Below the pieces are notes generated by a model that worked only from the letters and a program-made list of their open reading frames with translations, did not search any database and was not told where the DNA came from. 64,000 nucleotides of DNA, taken from contig ML210196.1 in assembly GCA_004369085.1 (NCBI GenBank), forward strand, positions 1 through 64,000, given 5' to 3'. The translations under genes were made by a program, and so were the position numbers. Shown here piece by piece: positions 49,670-60,790 of the stretch (positions are counted from its first letter, which is position 1; each line of letters begins with the position of its first letter). The DNA is from Coprinopsis marcescibilis (Eukaryota; Basidiomycota; Agaricomycetes; Agaricales; Psathyrellaceae).

Positions 49670-51355
49670 AGCCTACAGTGGCCTATCTCTATCTTTGATG
49701 GTTAACTGAATTATGAAGAACCTGTATGTAGGCTGTGTGAGGATCCAGGCCCTCGGAAAGGCTTTAAGTTCCAACCAGCGGTGAAAGTTTTATATTTGTT
49801 GTCCCTGGAGACTTTCGGTCCCGAAGAATCGCCCGATCTTCTCGCGTATATGTGTTTCAGTCAGTCGCAGTTTTATGCACATATTAGGTAAAGTTGGGTC
49901 TCTGCATTCCTGCTAGCCTGTACATGGCGCTGATCTGGCATTCGGGGAAGGGATACGTTGGTTTGATGTTATGTGACATGATGCATCGCGTTTCCAAGAG
50001 CCGGCGCGGCCTATCATGATAGCGATGTACATTAGACGCCGGACAACGACACATGCTCTTTTGGATACCTCGTGCTTGGGATCCTGCGTTCAATTATGGG
50101 GCCAAAACTGTGCTGGAGATGGGACCGCCCATTATTGCCGCAGACCCGAACTTAACCAACGAAAGGGAAATCGACAGCAGCGCCTCACATGAAGTTCAAG
50201 TTGGGCACGGTTTCCTGTAAGTATTACGTTAAGGTGATAATCATTCTATGCCAAACATAGGAACCTAAGGAGAATTCCGTCAACCTTGTCCCCATGAAGA
50301 ACAACTGCAGTATGTACAATCAATTTCGTTTTATGAGTCATGAATTGCGCAGGGGCCAATTGGTCGGTCGAGGCAGGTTTTCTTTCCGAGGGGTTGGCGG
50401 CCTGGGGAGGGATAGGACTTGGCCTTTGATTATAAAATGACACAAATTCGGACCAATCTGAACGGCTTGTTAGAGCGCCGCCACCTGACAACCGCAGTGC
50501 CGACCGGTTGCCCATTCACACGCCATATGGCGCAAGTAAGCAAAGCAATGTGCTGCAATCTGACAGAACCAAGGACTCTGCTAAACTAACCGGTACCTAA
50601 GTTTAACTGGAAGTAACGCTGAATAGAACAGGCTGAGCTTGTGTACATCCACCGGCTTAATTCAAGCGACTGGCTCAGAGTCCAGACAGAGTGGACCAAT
50701 CTGGTCCTATCGGCCAAACCTTCTTGGTGAAACAGCTAGGTCACCGGGGATCTGCATCTTTGTATCAACTTGGCTGGTGTCTGGGCCTGTCGAGCTGAAG
50801 GCTTTTGCTGATTCCCCGCTAGCATGCCCGGGTTCTGAACTTTCTTGGCACGCTGAGGGACCTCCTCAACGAGGAAGAATTGGCGTTGGAGCCGTTGGTC
50901 CCTATATGTGAGTGTCATTGTATGAGGAGCAGGTGCAGCATTAACTTTCCCAATTCCCAACAGCTCGAATAAAGCGTCTGGTCCCTGAAAACGGGGCCAG
51001 AAACACAAACCCCTAAATCAGTCCCAGTGTCCACGATATTGATAACAAAAGACCCAATTCGGAACGGCTGAGTGATTTAATGTCATGGCCTGACCCTCGT
51101 TGTGGCTTGGACATTCACTTTTCTGGAGGCTGGGATGGGGTTCGAGTCAGGTTATCACCATATAATCGCTCTTCACGCCCTCGAGCCCATTCTTTCCTTC
51201 CTGGCTTCCCATGCTTCTTCTTAAAGCCTCCGGGATAATAGCGGAGCGACCGGCTGGCACTTCGTCGTTCCTTTCAATCCTGCGCCGCAGGATCGTGTAC
51301 TACTTGAGCCTGAAACTAAACCTATCGTAACATTTGGAAAACTGGCAAAAACAAA
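49670..51355. other. Intergenic, no gene recognised
   Basis: Frames of up to 90 codons occur on both strands without motifs or splice support. The left part is presumably the promoter of DUF6533 copy 5. Confidence 0.4.
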
Positions 51356-51447
51356 TGACCACCGCAGGACTCGAACATGCAACCTTTTGGTACCTGAGTT
51401 GTGTTAACCCATCGAAGCCAAACGCGCTACCATTGCGCTAGGCAGCC
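51356..51447 (-). tRNA. tRNA-Arg (anticodon UCG) with a 20-base intron
   Basis: The exon sequence is identical to the copy at 29148 over acceptor, D-, anticodon and T-arms. The intron differs: TGGGTTAACACAACTCAGGT here. Anticodon loop CT-TCG-A is split after position 37. A T5 terminator (A5 on the plus strand at 51347-51351) follows. Confidence 0.85.
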
Positions 51448-51946
51448 ATGAATAATGGTAGCCCGGCGTCATCCTGGGCGAGTCTAAGGGCGGGCTATCA
51501 CCTAATCTCATCTCGGAGACCTGATGTAAAATTCCAAACCATTTCAGCGAAATGTGAAAATGAATATATTTTCGCGATTATCGTTCTGCGGGATGAATTT
51601 TCTCTCCTCGCCGACGAATGATTAAGCGCCCGCGGCCAGGGAACGAAATGAGTGCTGATGCGGCATCATTCAATCACGCGATTCACCGATCGCTTCAAAC
51701 TGAATTTTGTGCCTCCTGCCTCCTGCCTCCATTATCAACGCGTCTTCGAGTGCCTTTTCGACAACACAGAACGCAGAATTTTAGTCGCCTAATTCCATAT
51801 ACTTCTCAAAACCGTAAGTGCGAGCGTGATTATGTCACATCGATTGTGACTAGAACCGCAACATGCCACGGGTTCGAAAAGCTTAAACTGACACATTTCC
51901 TTTTTAACCTGTGGTCGTACACTGACCTTTGCTTCCAACCTCGATC
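51448..51946. other. Upstream region of the DDX60-like gene
   Basis: No gene seen. A 124-codon frame on the plus strand overlaps the helicase start in another frame and is not supported. Confidence 0.4.
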
Positions 51947-54900
51947 ATGGATCTCGACAGATTTGAAGATACTGCGACGTCGCGGACGTTGAATGACATA
52001 AAAAAAGTCACACTCAACAAGCCAGGCGATGTCCTACAGCTATTCGACTCCAACTGGTACATAGATCGTACGCGAGCAGCTCGGTGGATGGATCTGCTTG
52101 GAGATTATGCAGGAAATGAATTGTTTGTTATCGATGGTGTGTTTTTTCGTTCGATAAAGTCTAATAATTCTGCGCTAACCCTGGGCTGGTGAAGGTGAAT
52201 CTCTTTTCCAATGCGTGCTCGACGACGCGCTTCTTGCTTTGGGAAAGAGCGAAGATGGTACGCGGCTACTCTCGATCTTGGCAACAAGTGCATTACTGAT
52301 CCCCCGTAGATGGAAACTTTCAAGTTCTTCATGCGTATCACTTGCTGGAGAAGATGCTACACGAATTCGTGAGCCGGTCAGCAAACTTCGAAATCGTTTT
52401 CTTTCACAGTGAGTAGGATGCCAACGTTTTCCGATAACATCTCACTTACAGCGTTTGAAGAGTATCGCCACCTGACCTTATGTACTGGAGACGCCTCTTT
52501 CCGCGTTGCATCAAGGACCCTGGCTCGCACTCTATTGTTCAAGCACCTACTGAAGCTTAATCTGCCTGTTCACGTCTTCGACGACCTACAGGATCCACAG
52601 TGGCAAAAATACGAATCGATCAACAAGGTGGGATGCTCTTTCCTTTCATCTTCATACAATTTTTCTCATTCAGAGCCAGCCCATGTTTATCTTGATGAAC
52701 GATGGAGGGATTTTCAATCTCTCGCAAGAAACAGGATCAATGAGACTGTTATGTCAAAGAAAATTTGTGTTCGACGTACTCAGCGGCCATATGGCTATGG
52801 CCCTGATGAAATCTGTCACCTTCGCTGACTCCAAGGTGCGTCATTTACTTGTACGAAAAAGTTAGGTCTACTAATTGACACTCTGGATAGATTTCAACCT
52901 TTGTTTACGAACCCAAACGAGGCCAGGGAAAGGGAAACAAGGACATGTTCTTCTCAAACCTCATGAACCGATGCATTCAGATCCAGATCGTTCTGGACGA
53001 TCTTCTGGCTAAGCAATCTTATTCCTGCCGACACCATCTCGCCGATCTGCTTCCTTTCACTTCAGATGCCACCTCCCGCCACGACTTCATTCTCGCACTC
53101 TCGCAAAAGATCGTCAACACAACCGACTCGCCGATAACCCACACGCTACTATACCTCTTCTTAATCCACTGGTTTCACCTTCCGACGTTATCGGTTCAAG
53201 ATCGAGCGCAGAATCCAAGACCCCTGGTCGGAAGGAATGCTAGCATATTCTGCAGCTCATTCCTTGTGCCGCTTTTCTTTACCTCTGCCGACCTACTGTC
53301 ATCATTCAAGGGCGTCGAGTACGACATTGATGGCGGGGTATTTCTCGCGACTGTCGAGTTTCTCCTCTCCCAACCCTCAGAAAACGACATTCAGTCCGCA
53401 ATCGGGCCTGACGTAAACGCAAATGTTCAGCGAATATGGAGTCAGCTCAAGACCACACTCCCCAACGTTCAGTCTTTGGTCGGAAAGTTGGCATTTATCC
53501 CCCAAGCTGCCGTCGTCGTGTCAACAACACCGCCTCTCAAAGTCCTTCCGTTTGACAATCCTATCCTCAGCCGCCACCTTCCCCAACTTACGAATGTCGA
53601 AAGCAGAGCAGTCGTCACCAGCCCAACAGGAAAACGTCCGTTCCTCGAGTTCGGGACGGGCATGATCTTCTCCGATACCCGTCACTGGCACAATTCAAAA
53701 TCGATACTCCCTCCGCATCTCGGCGGCGCTCCGCCTAAGAATCTGGATGCAAGGTCCCGTCTGAAGGCACTGAAGAGGAATCAGCAATTCATGTACCATT
53801 TACAACTCCAAGCTGCGACAATCACTGGAGCGTTCGGGAACATCCTGCGACAACAGGTGATCCCGCCCGTTGGCAAATCTTTATCAATGATCTCGAAACT
53901 GCACCTCAAACAAGGGAGCTCGGTAAGTGGACCTGAATCATGACTCGTTGACGTCTCTGACTTGCAAGCAGAACCAGGTCCGATCGGAGGTGGTATCGAA
54001 AGGCGGCAAGAAACCGAAGAATCCCAAGCTATCTTCGAAGCAAGCCCTGTTGCAGCAAATCCACAAAGAAAAGACGGAACAGACGACGGACGTCTCGAAG
54101 GTGTGGTGGAAGGAGAAACTCGGGGCGTTCAGCAAGCTCAGCGTGGAAACCAAAGTCACTGAGGTCAACGCGCTTTTCAGGAACAAGCGAACGGAGGAAG
54201 AGTACCTTGGTCTGGAGATTCGTTTCTATCGCCTCCATCTCGAGATCCAGCTTTGGTCGCAGGAGCCAGACCCTGCGAACCCATCCACTCACGACAAGTA
54301 TTCCGTGTCAATTTTGAAGCTGGTCAGGGACATATGTCGGCGGGGGGTCCTTACCAGTGCTTGGTCAGAGACCCTGTCCACGTTGATGAAGGTTCTTGGT
54401 TTGGATCGGTATTTTGCGGACATGGTAAAGGGGGTCAGAGTCTTGGAGGACGTCAAGCCGTCGTTCAAATTCACCAAATTGGTCAGCTCTAGGTCTGGTG
54501 AGGCGGCACACGACTTCATGCCTATCAAGGAAAACACGATCGAGTGGCAGCTGAGGCTGTTTGGAGAGTACATGGATCGCAGCATGGACAGTGCACCGGA
54601 TCCTCGAGTGCCATTTGAACCCGATGCATGGCAGCGCAAGGTCTTGGATTGTATTGACGACAACCACTCCATTCTCGTCGTTGGTGAGTTCTCTATCTTG
54701 CTCTTCTGGTGTGACTATTGTTGACAGCTTGTGATTGCGCGTTCGATTAGCTCCAACGAGCGCTGGCAAAACGTTCATCTCTTTCTACGCTATGGAAAAG
54801 GTCCTCAGGTCTTCGGACGATGGGATTATCGTGTACGTGGCCCCAACCAAGGCCCTCGTTACGCAGATCACAGCGGAGATATACGCCAGATTCAGCAAGC

Positions 54901-57900
54901 AGATGGATGGCAGTAAGTCCTGTCCGTTATTTCAGTTTCGTTCAGTATATTGATCATGTCCTAGACTCGTGCTGGGCGATACACACTAGGGACTATCGGA
55001 TCAATGACCCTCAAAAATGTCAGATTCTTGTCACAGTTCCAGAAATTCTCGCAATCATGTTACTCTCTCCGACTTTGGCTTCAGTCTGGACACCAAAGAT
55101 CCAAAGGTAAATTTGCCATATACGAATTATTAGATTGATCTAACATTGAATCGAAAGAATCATCCTGGACGAAATCCACTCGATTGGTCACCAAGAAGGA
55201 GGGGCGGTATGGGAGCAAATATTGTTGCTCGCTGCCTGCCCAATCATGTTTGTCATCCGGGTTTTCTGTCGAACCTCAATCTGATTACTCTAATCATCTA
55301 GCGGTCTTTCTGCGACAATCGGCTCTCCAGAGAACTTTAACGATTGGCTGGCGTCCGTTCAAAAAGCACATGGCTTCCAGCACACATTCATTCGGCACCC
55401 TCACCGCTACTCCCATCTCCGCAAGTTCTTCTACGTCATCAACGACCAAAAGCAGGATTTCGTGTCGCTGGAACAGCATAGCTCGACCTCTCGTCTCAAG
55501 TTCATCCATCCCATCAGCACCCTTTCGCTTGGGAGGAACGCCGTTCCCGACGATCTTGCACTCGAAGCTCGAGATTGCTTGACCCTCTTCCGTGCTCTCG
55601 TTAACATGAAGAGCAAGCTCTCGGATCCGGCGGTCCTCCGGGAACTCGAGGAACTCGTACCCGGAACGTTCTTTGCCGCCGAAAACCATCTTCTGCGCCA
55701 GAAGAACGTCCTGGCGTACGAGGCCAGACTCAAAGCCGTTCTCGGTGGTTTGGCGCGGGATATAGAGTACGGCGAAAGCAACAATGCGTTGCTTGATGTC
55801 GTCAGGACGCTCCGGGATCCAGATTTGGAGAGGATCGGCCCCCAGAAATTGAATGCGCATCCTGATCGAAAGGCGTTCCTCGACAATCTTCTTCCCCTAT
55901 TCGCTGATCTGCACGCTGTAGGGAACTTGGTGCGTGCAATGTATTGTCTTCAGTTGTTGTGCCTGTGCTAACGCGGTACATGTTTTAAAGCCGGCCATCG
56001 TGTTCAACTTCGCTAGAAACGAATGCGAGCTCCTTGCCCGGCATTTATGCCAGCAGCTGTTCAAAGCTGAAGAGAAGTGGAAGGCGACCAGCGTCAAGTG
56101 GAAGCAGAAGATGGCGCAGTGGGAGGCGTGGAAAGCTGCGGCCAGGGACAGGGAAAGGGCTGCGCAGAAATCGGCGGGCCTGAAACAAAAGAAGAAGAAG
56201 GGGCGTTCCGATGAAGCGAATGTGGAAGAACCGGCGCAGGCTCCGTCTGGCTCCTGGGAGGAATCCTTCGATCCGGATCGACCTTTGCCTCAGTTCTCGT
56301 TTGTTAATCTTCAATCGTCCTATTCGGTTGCAGAAGTTGAGGAAGATTTCGAGAAGGAGATGAGGTACCAGAGGTATCGCAAGGGCAAGTCGGGTATTGC
56401 GAGGATCCAGTGGATTTTCGACTGCCTTCGAAGGGGTATCGGTGTGCATCACGCTGGAATGAGCAAGTCGCACAGAAGTCTGGTGGAAAGGTGAGTTGAT
56501 ATCGTCCAAGCAGTGGATTGGCTTGCTCAGATCTCGGTCCAGTTTATTCAGACGAGGTTTCCTTCAGGTCATCATCGCAACTGGTACGTCATATGTGATC
56601 CCTACGTCATATCACTCCTATCTTCGAACTCAACGTGGTCTCAGGTACTTTGGCCCTTGGAATCAACGCACCTGCAAAGACGACCGTATTCTGCAATGAC
56701 TCGCCTTTCCTGACTGCACTGGAGGTACGCAGCTCTCTATCTTCCTCTTGTTCTTCTTCTGATCCCTTGGGACAGTATCGTCAATGCTCTGGCAGAGCAG
56801 GCCGTCGAGGATTCGATTTGCTCGGAAACGTCGTTTTCTATGGCATCCCGATGGACCGTGTCCAACGCCTGGTTCTGTCGCGCCTCCCGACTTTGGGTGG
56901 TGGTTTCCCAATGACTTCCACCCTCGTTCTGCGACTGTGCAACCTCTTGGAGCAATCGAATAGGGCGCCAAAGGTTGTCGAGGCCATCGATACCTTGATG
57001 ACACTTCCTCGCGTTAGCTTCGCGTCTGATATCGGCCGCGACTATTTGATGCACCATGTTCGCTTTAGCATCGACTATTTGCGACGCAGTGGCTTGCTCA
57101 GTGAGTCTGGCCAACCCATGAACTTGTTCGCTATCGCAGGGCATCTATATGTAAGTGATATCGAGACTTTCCTTCTACCTTGGACTCATTGACTGACCGT
57201 GATTTGTTAAACAGTACACTGAGCCGAGCAATTTGGCCCTCGTCGCCATCATGCGCGCTGGTGTTCTCCACTCAATCTGCACCGATACCCGTACGGACAT
57301 CGAAGGACGCAAGCGCAATTACATCCTGTTGATGTGCCATCTTTTCGGTCGGAAGTATATTCGGGGCGTGGAGCTGGACAAGGCGGAACTGGAGGCGAGG
57401 AGGAAGAAATATCCATCGGAGATAGTCCTCCCGCCTATGCCGAGTGTTGCGTTGGAGAGCCTCAAGCTTCATGCGGGCGAGATCCTTCAGGTGTTCCTCG
57501 GATACGCGAGGGCTTACATCGAGGAACATGAGGATGAGTTGGAGGTAGGGAAGCAGCAGAGCGACGTGCTTGTGTTGAGCGGGATCAAGGTCGAGGGTGA
57601 TCAGCAGGACCGCGGCGAATCGAGATTGACCAGTCACCTTCGCGAAGGGTCGATCAAGGTGACTGTGCGATCTCCGTTCGTGGCAACGTCCGGTCACGGC
57701 GACACCTTTGATAGCGTCCAAGAGCTCGCTGACACAGTGCGAAACGGGGTGCACCTCAACGCGCACGCGATTCCGTGCATCGACCATATCATCGCGCAAG
57801 GAAAGCTTGCCGCTGCGAATCCGAGCGCGTCCTCGGGCTCGAATTTGAAGGAGGCTCAGGCAAGTAGCAAGATTCTGGAACGCGCCGCGAAGCAGGATGA

Positions 57901-58369
57901 TCTCCGATTGAATGCCTACCTCTATGATTACTATGTGCACGGGCAGGTTCCGACGCTTGTTGCTGCGAATGGGATCCGGCAGGGAGATTTGTGGTATTTG
58001 CTGGAGGATTTCAGGTTGACGCTTGCGAGTGTTCGGGCGGCGTTGCAGCAGTTGTTGGATAGGGTTGGTAAGGAGCATGGGCAGGGTTCGCTGCAGACTT
58101 TGGGTGATAGTGACGATGAGGAGGGAGGGGGAGGGGAAGGGACAGATAGTGGGTATGCGTCGATCCCGACTGGGGATGACTTCTATGGTGATGGAGATGA
58201 CCAGGTGAGGATGGGAAGTGGGGCGGCGGATGAGAATAGTGAGGAGTGGAACGTGGATGGGGATTTTAAGAGGGCGAAAGGTGTTTCTGATGATGATTGG
58301 AGAGTCTACAAGGTTGTGAGTCTTGCGTTTGCAGAGTTTGATATCAAGGCGAGAGCTATGTGGGCTTGA
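51947..58369 (+). CDS. DDX60-like Ski2-type DExH RNA helicase
   Basis: A superfamily 2 helicase of the Ski2-like DDX60 group. The ATG at 51947 gives [20 protein letters not shown]. The N-terminal region (to about 54650) has a PIN-like start (ELFVIDGESLFQC) and no catalytic motif I can name. The helicase part has [20 protein letters not shown], motif [10 protein letters not shown] (formed over an intron at 54683-54750), [22 protein letters not shown], motif II as DEIH in [11 protein letters not shown], motif III LSATIG and motif [15 protein letters not shown] Lys-rich spacer ([11 protein letters not shown]) lies between the two RecA lobes. The C-terminus has the winged-helix/Ski2-like region ([14 protein letters not shown]) and an acidic Gly-rich tail, ending [19 protein letters not shown] at 58369. 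About 20 introns, all lobes present, so it looks intact. Animal DDX60 aids antiviral RNA sensing; the role in fungi is not established. Confidence 0.9.
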
Positions 58370-59563
58370 AATATGCTGCTATCTGACTGTGATTTTGGTA
58401 TGGAATACATTGATCTTATGGTGTTTTGATTACTATGATAATGAATCGTTCAAATGGGACTTATCAATTCACATTGCAGATGTGAGCACATCCAAGCGCT
58501 TAATTTTATGGTGTTTCAAGCTATATTTGGGCCTTCGATGTTTCATGGACACGATGAGCAGAGCTATCTGATTGGTCGCAGGCGTCCCGACAGAACCGCC
58601 TTTGGTCCACCTCGAGGTGAACACGAGGTCATCGTCCGATGTGGCGATCAAATTTATGTCATTTTCGCTGTCGTTTTCGAGTTCTGGGCGACATCCGCTG
58701 GTATGATCCTTTCCTCCCCTTAAATTGCGTTATGGTCTGGTGCTTCACAATCACAATAGCTTCAGCCCGACCAAACGTAGGTGAAAGTGAAAACAAGGCA
58801 AGGAATAGAAACAACAAGAGAGGGTTATTCAAGCGAACCGAACTACAGCTGGTCCGAGTTCCGGGGAAATTTCGAATATAAGTCGATTACGACAATAATA
58901 GGGGTGGAACAATGCTCAGGAAGATGCCTCGTGTATCAACGGCCTCGAGGCAGGAGTTAGCTTGCCTCACGATTTCCGCCTGCTTTCTCCGGTTATGACC
59001 CCGCCAAGGCCGGCTGCCCTACATAAAGCGGGTGATCTTGGGACTTGGACTCATCACATCCTTCAAGACAACCTCGCCTCCTCTTCTCTCAGCTTCAGCA
59101 ATCCAGATATCGTCGAGCTCGACATCGTAAATCAAGGTGAGCATCGTGTTCGAACCCTCGACCCCGGGACCCGGGTAGCGGGCCCAGAATGTGCGCACGG
59201 CCCGCCGAGTGCTCGTCGCTGTCGTCATCGATGTCGGGCCTCCGGCAACGTCCGTCTTCGTTCTCCTCTGCCCAAATCGCCCGCCAGACCGCCGCCAGAC
59301 GATGAGGAAGCTTGCTCGACATCACCCGGGATAGCGTCGGCGCTCTAGTCGTTTTGGGGGATGAATGGAATAATGATGGTGGCGGCGTTATCAGTGCGAT
59401 GGCATTGTTCTCGGCCACTATTTAAATTTATCTCACCATCCCCCTTTTCTTTCTTCCTTCCCTCCCTTCTTGTCGCCGTCGTCGTCGTCGTCCTTGACAT
59501 CGAGCTCATCGTTCTCCTCGCAGCGATACCTACATCCTTCAAGAAACGCATATAACGAGCAAC
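58370..59563. other. Intergenic with one weak candidate on the minus strand
   Basis: The right end (59400-59563) is pyrimidine-rich with a (GTC)n tract and is probably the leader of the gene at 59564. The candidate at 59019-59228 is listed separately. Confidence 0.4.
59019..59228 (-). CDS. Weak candidate small gene, 69 codons
   Basis: A minus-strand frame from ATG at 59228 includes TMLTLIYDVELDDIWIAEAE and ends KDVMSPSPKITRFM. The second half looks protein-like. An overlapping frame upstream (from about 59418) could supply an earlier exon, but I found no clear splice pair. Family unknown. Confidence 0.25.
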   Translation of the reverse strand: MTTATSTRRAVRTFWARYPGPGVEGSNTMLTLIYDVELDDIWIAEAERRGGEVVLKDVMSPSPKITRFM

Positions 59564-59991
59564 ATGTCTATCACCACCTACGCCCCTGTTACCTCTGTCA
59601 CCTCTGAAGAATACATCGCCGTGAGTAGTCGTTGTGCGACGTTGTGGAGCGCATATACTCACACTCTGGATCGCCATAGGCTGGTGATGTCGTCGCCGTC
59701 CGCCACGGTGTCAAGGGCCGCCAGGAAGGCCTCGTCGTAGGCTCCCACATCGACTACGCGGTGAGTAAAGTCCCGTGTCCCATCCTTCAGGTTGGGAATG
59801 CATATATTTACCTTGTGCTGACCCTTTCTCGACTTTAGGGCCGCCAAATCATCGAGGTCCAGCTCGATGGCGAACCCGTTGTTTACAACGCATGGTACCC
59901 CCAGGTCCACCGCGTCAGGCGCACAGTCTACAGCCGCCCCGTCTACTATCCCCAGCGCACCCGAACCCTCGAGCGCCGCGTCTACTGGTAA
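59564..59991 (+). CDS. Small KOW/SH3-like basic protein, 96 residues
   Basis: Three exons join in phase: MSITTYAPVTSVTSEEYIA, then AGDVVAVRHGVKGRQEGLVV, then GRQIIEVQLDGEPVVYNAWY and a tail with many Arg and Tyr (SRPVYYPQRTRTLERRVYW). GDVVAVRHGVKGRQEGLVV fits the KOW pattern (GD-x-V-x-V, then G-x2-G-x-V) of small beta-barrels that bind RNA or protein. Codon use is strongly C-ending, and the leader is C/T-rich, both signs of high expression in fungi. No signal peptide. It is not one of the ribosomal KOW proteins I know. Function unknown. Confidence 0.65.
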
Positions 59992-60790
59992 ACACCGACA
60001 ACCAGCATCATCGCCCAGGTCCAATGACCTGGTCTTTCTCCAATTCGCTTCTCGCTCGCTCACCTGGACCCCGGCCGGTTCATAGCAAGGGGTACATAGA
60101 ACGTCCAACGCACTGACAACGGAACGGGACAGTGGACTGTGTACTAGAGGCTCCAACGTTGTACACTCTATCACGATTGTATTTGTATCGTCTGACCGTC
60201 ATTCATGATTCAATTTCATTTGGAACGATTTTCTTATGAATTTTGCGAGTAGGGATTGGATTGGATAGTCCCTGGACCCTTTCGGCCGGTTGTGACCACA
60301 AATAGGTATGCAGGTAATTGCTCTGGTACTACTGTCTTTGGGAGCATTTCTTGGTGTTTATCCGTTTCTGATGCACGTATGTGCTAGAATTCAGCTACCA
60401 ATGCCAGCTTAGAAAGCTTGCGCAGGAACCTGGCGAATGTTTGGCTCACACCTTCACTTACCACCGTGCGCTTCGTAAGGGTATATTGGATGGTATAACA
60501 GAAACATGTTGATCATAAACGCAAAGTATTAGTACAACAGGGGGTATAAACGATGAGCTAAACTACATACACACATCGATCCAGAACTACTTGATTCCCA
60601 AGAAATATAGCGAAAAATAAGTGGAGGTATCCGCGTTCAGCTAGCTACAAGAGAAACAGGATCCAACTTATGGAGGAACCCGATAACGGTCCCTAATGGG
60701 ACCAATATTAACAGAACAGAAACGTCAAAGAGATATCGTGGAGTATCAGTCATAAAGAATCAGAGACCGGAAAGTGAAGCATGAAAATAT
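59992..60790. other. Intergenic, convergent 3' ends
   Basis: No gene seen. It holds the 3' UTRs of the flanking genes. Confidence 0.5.
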
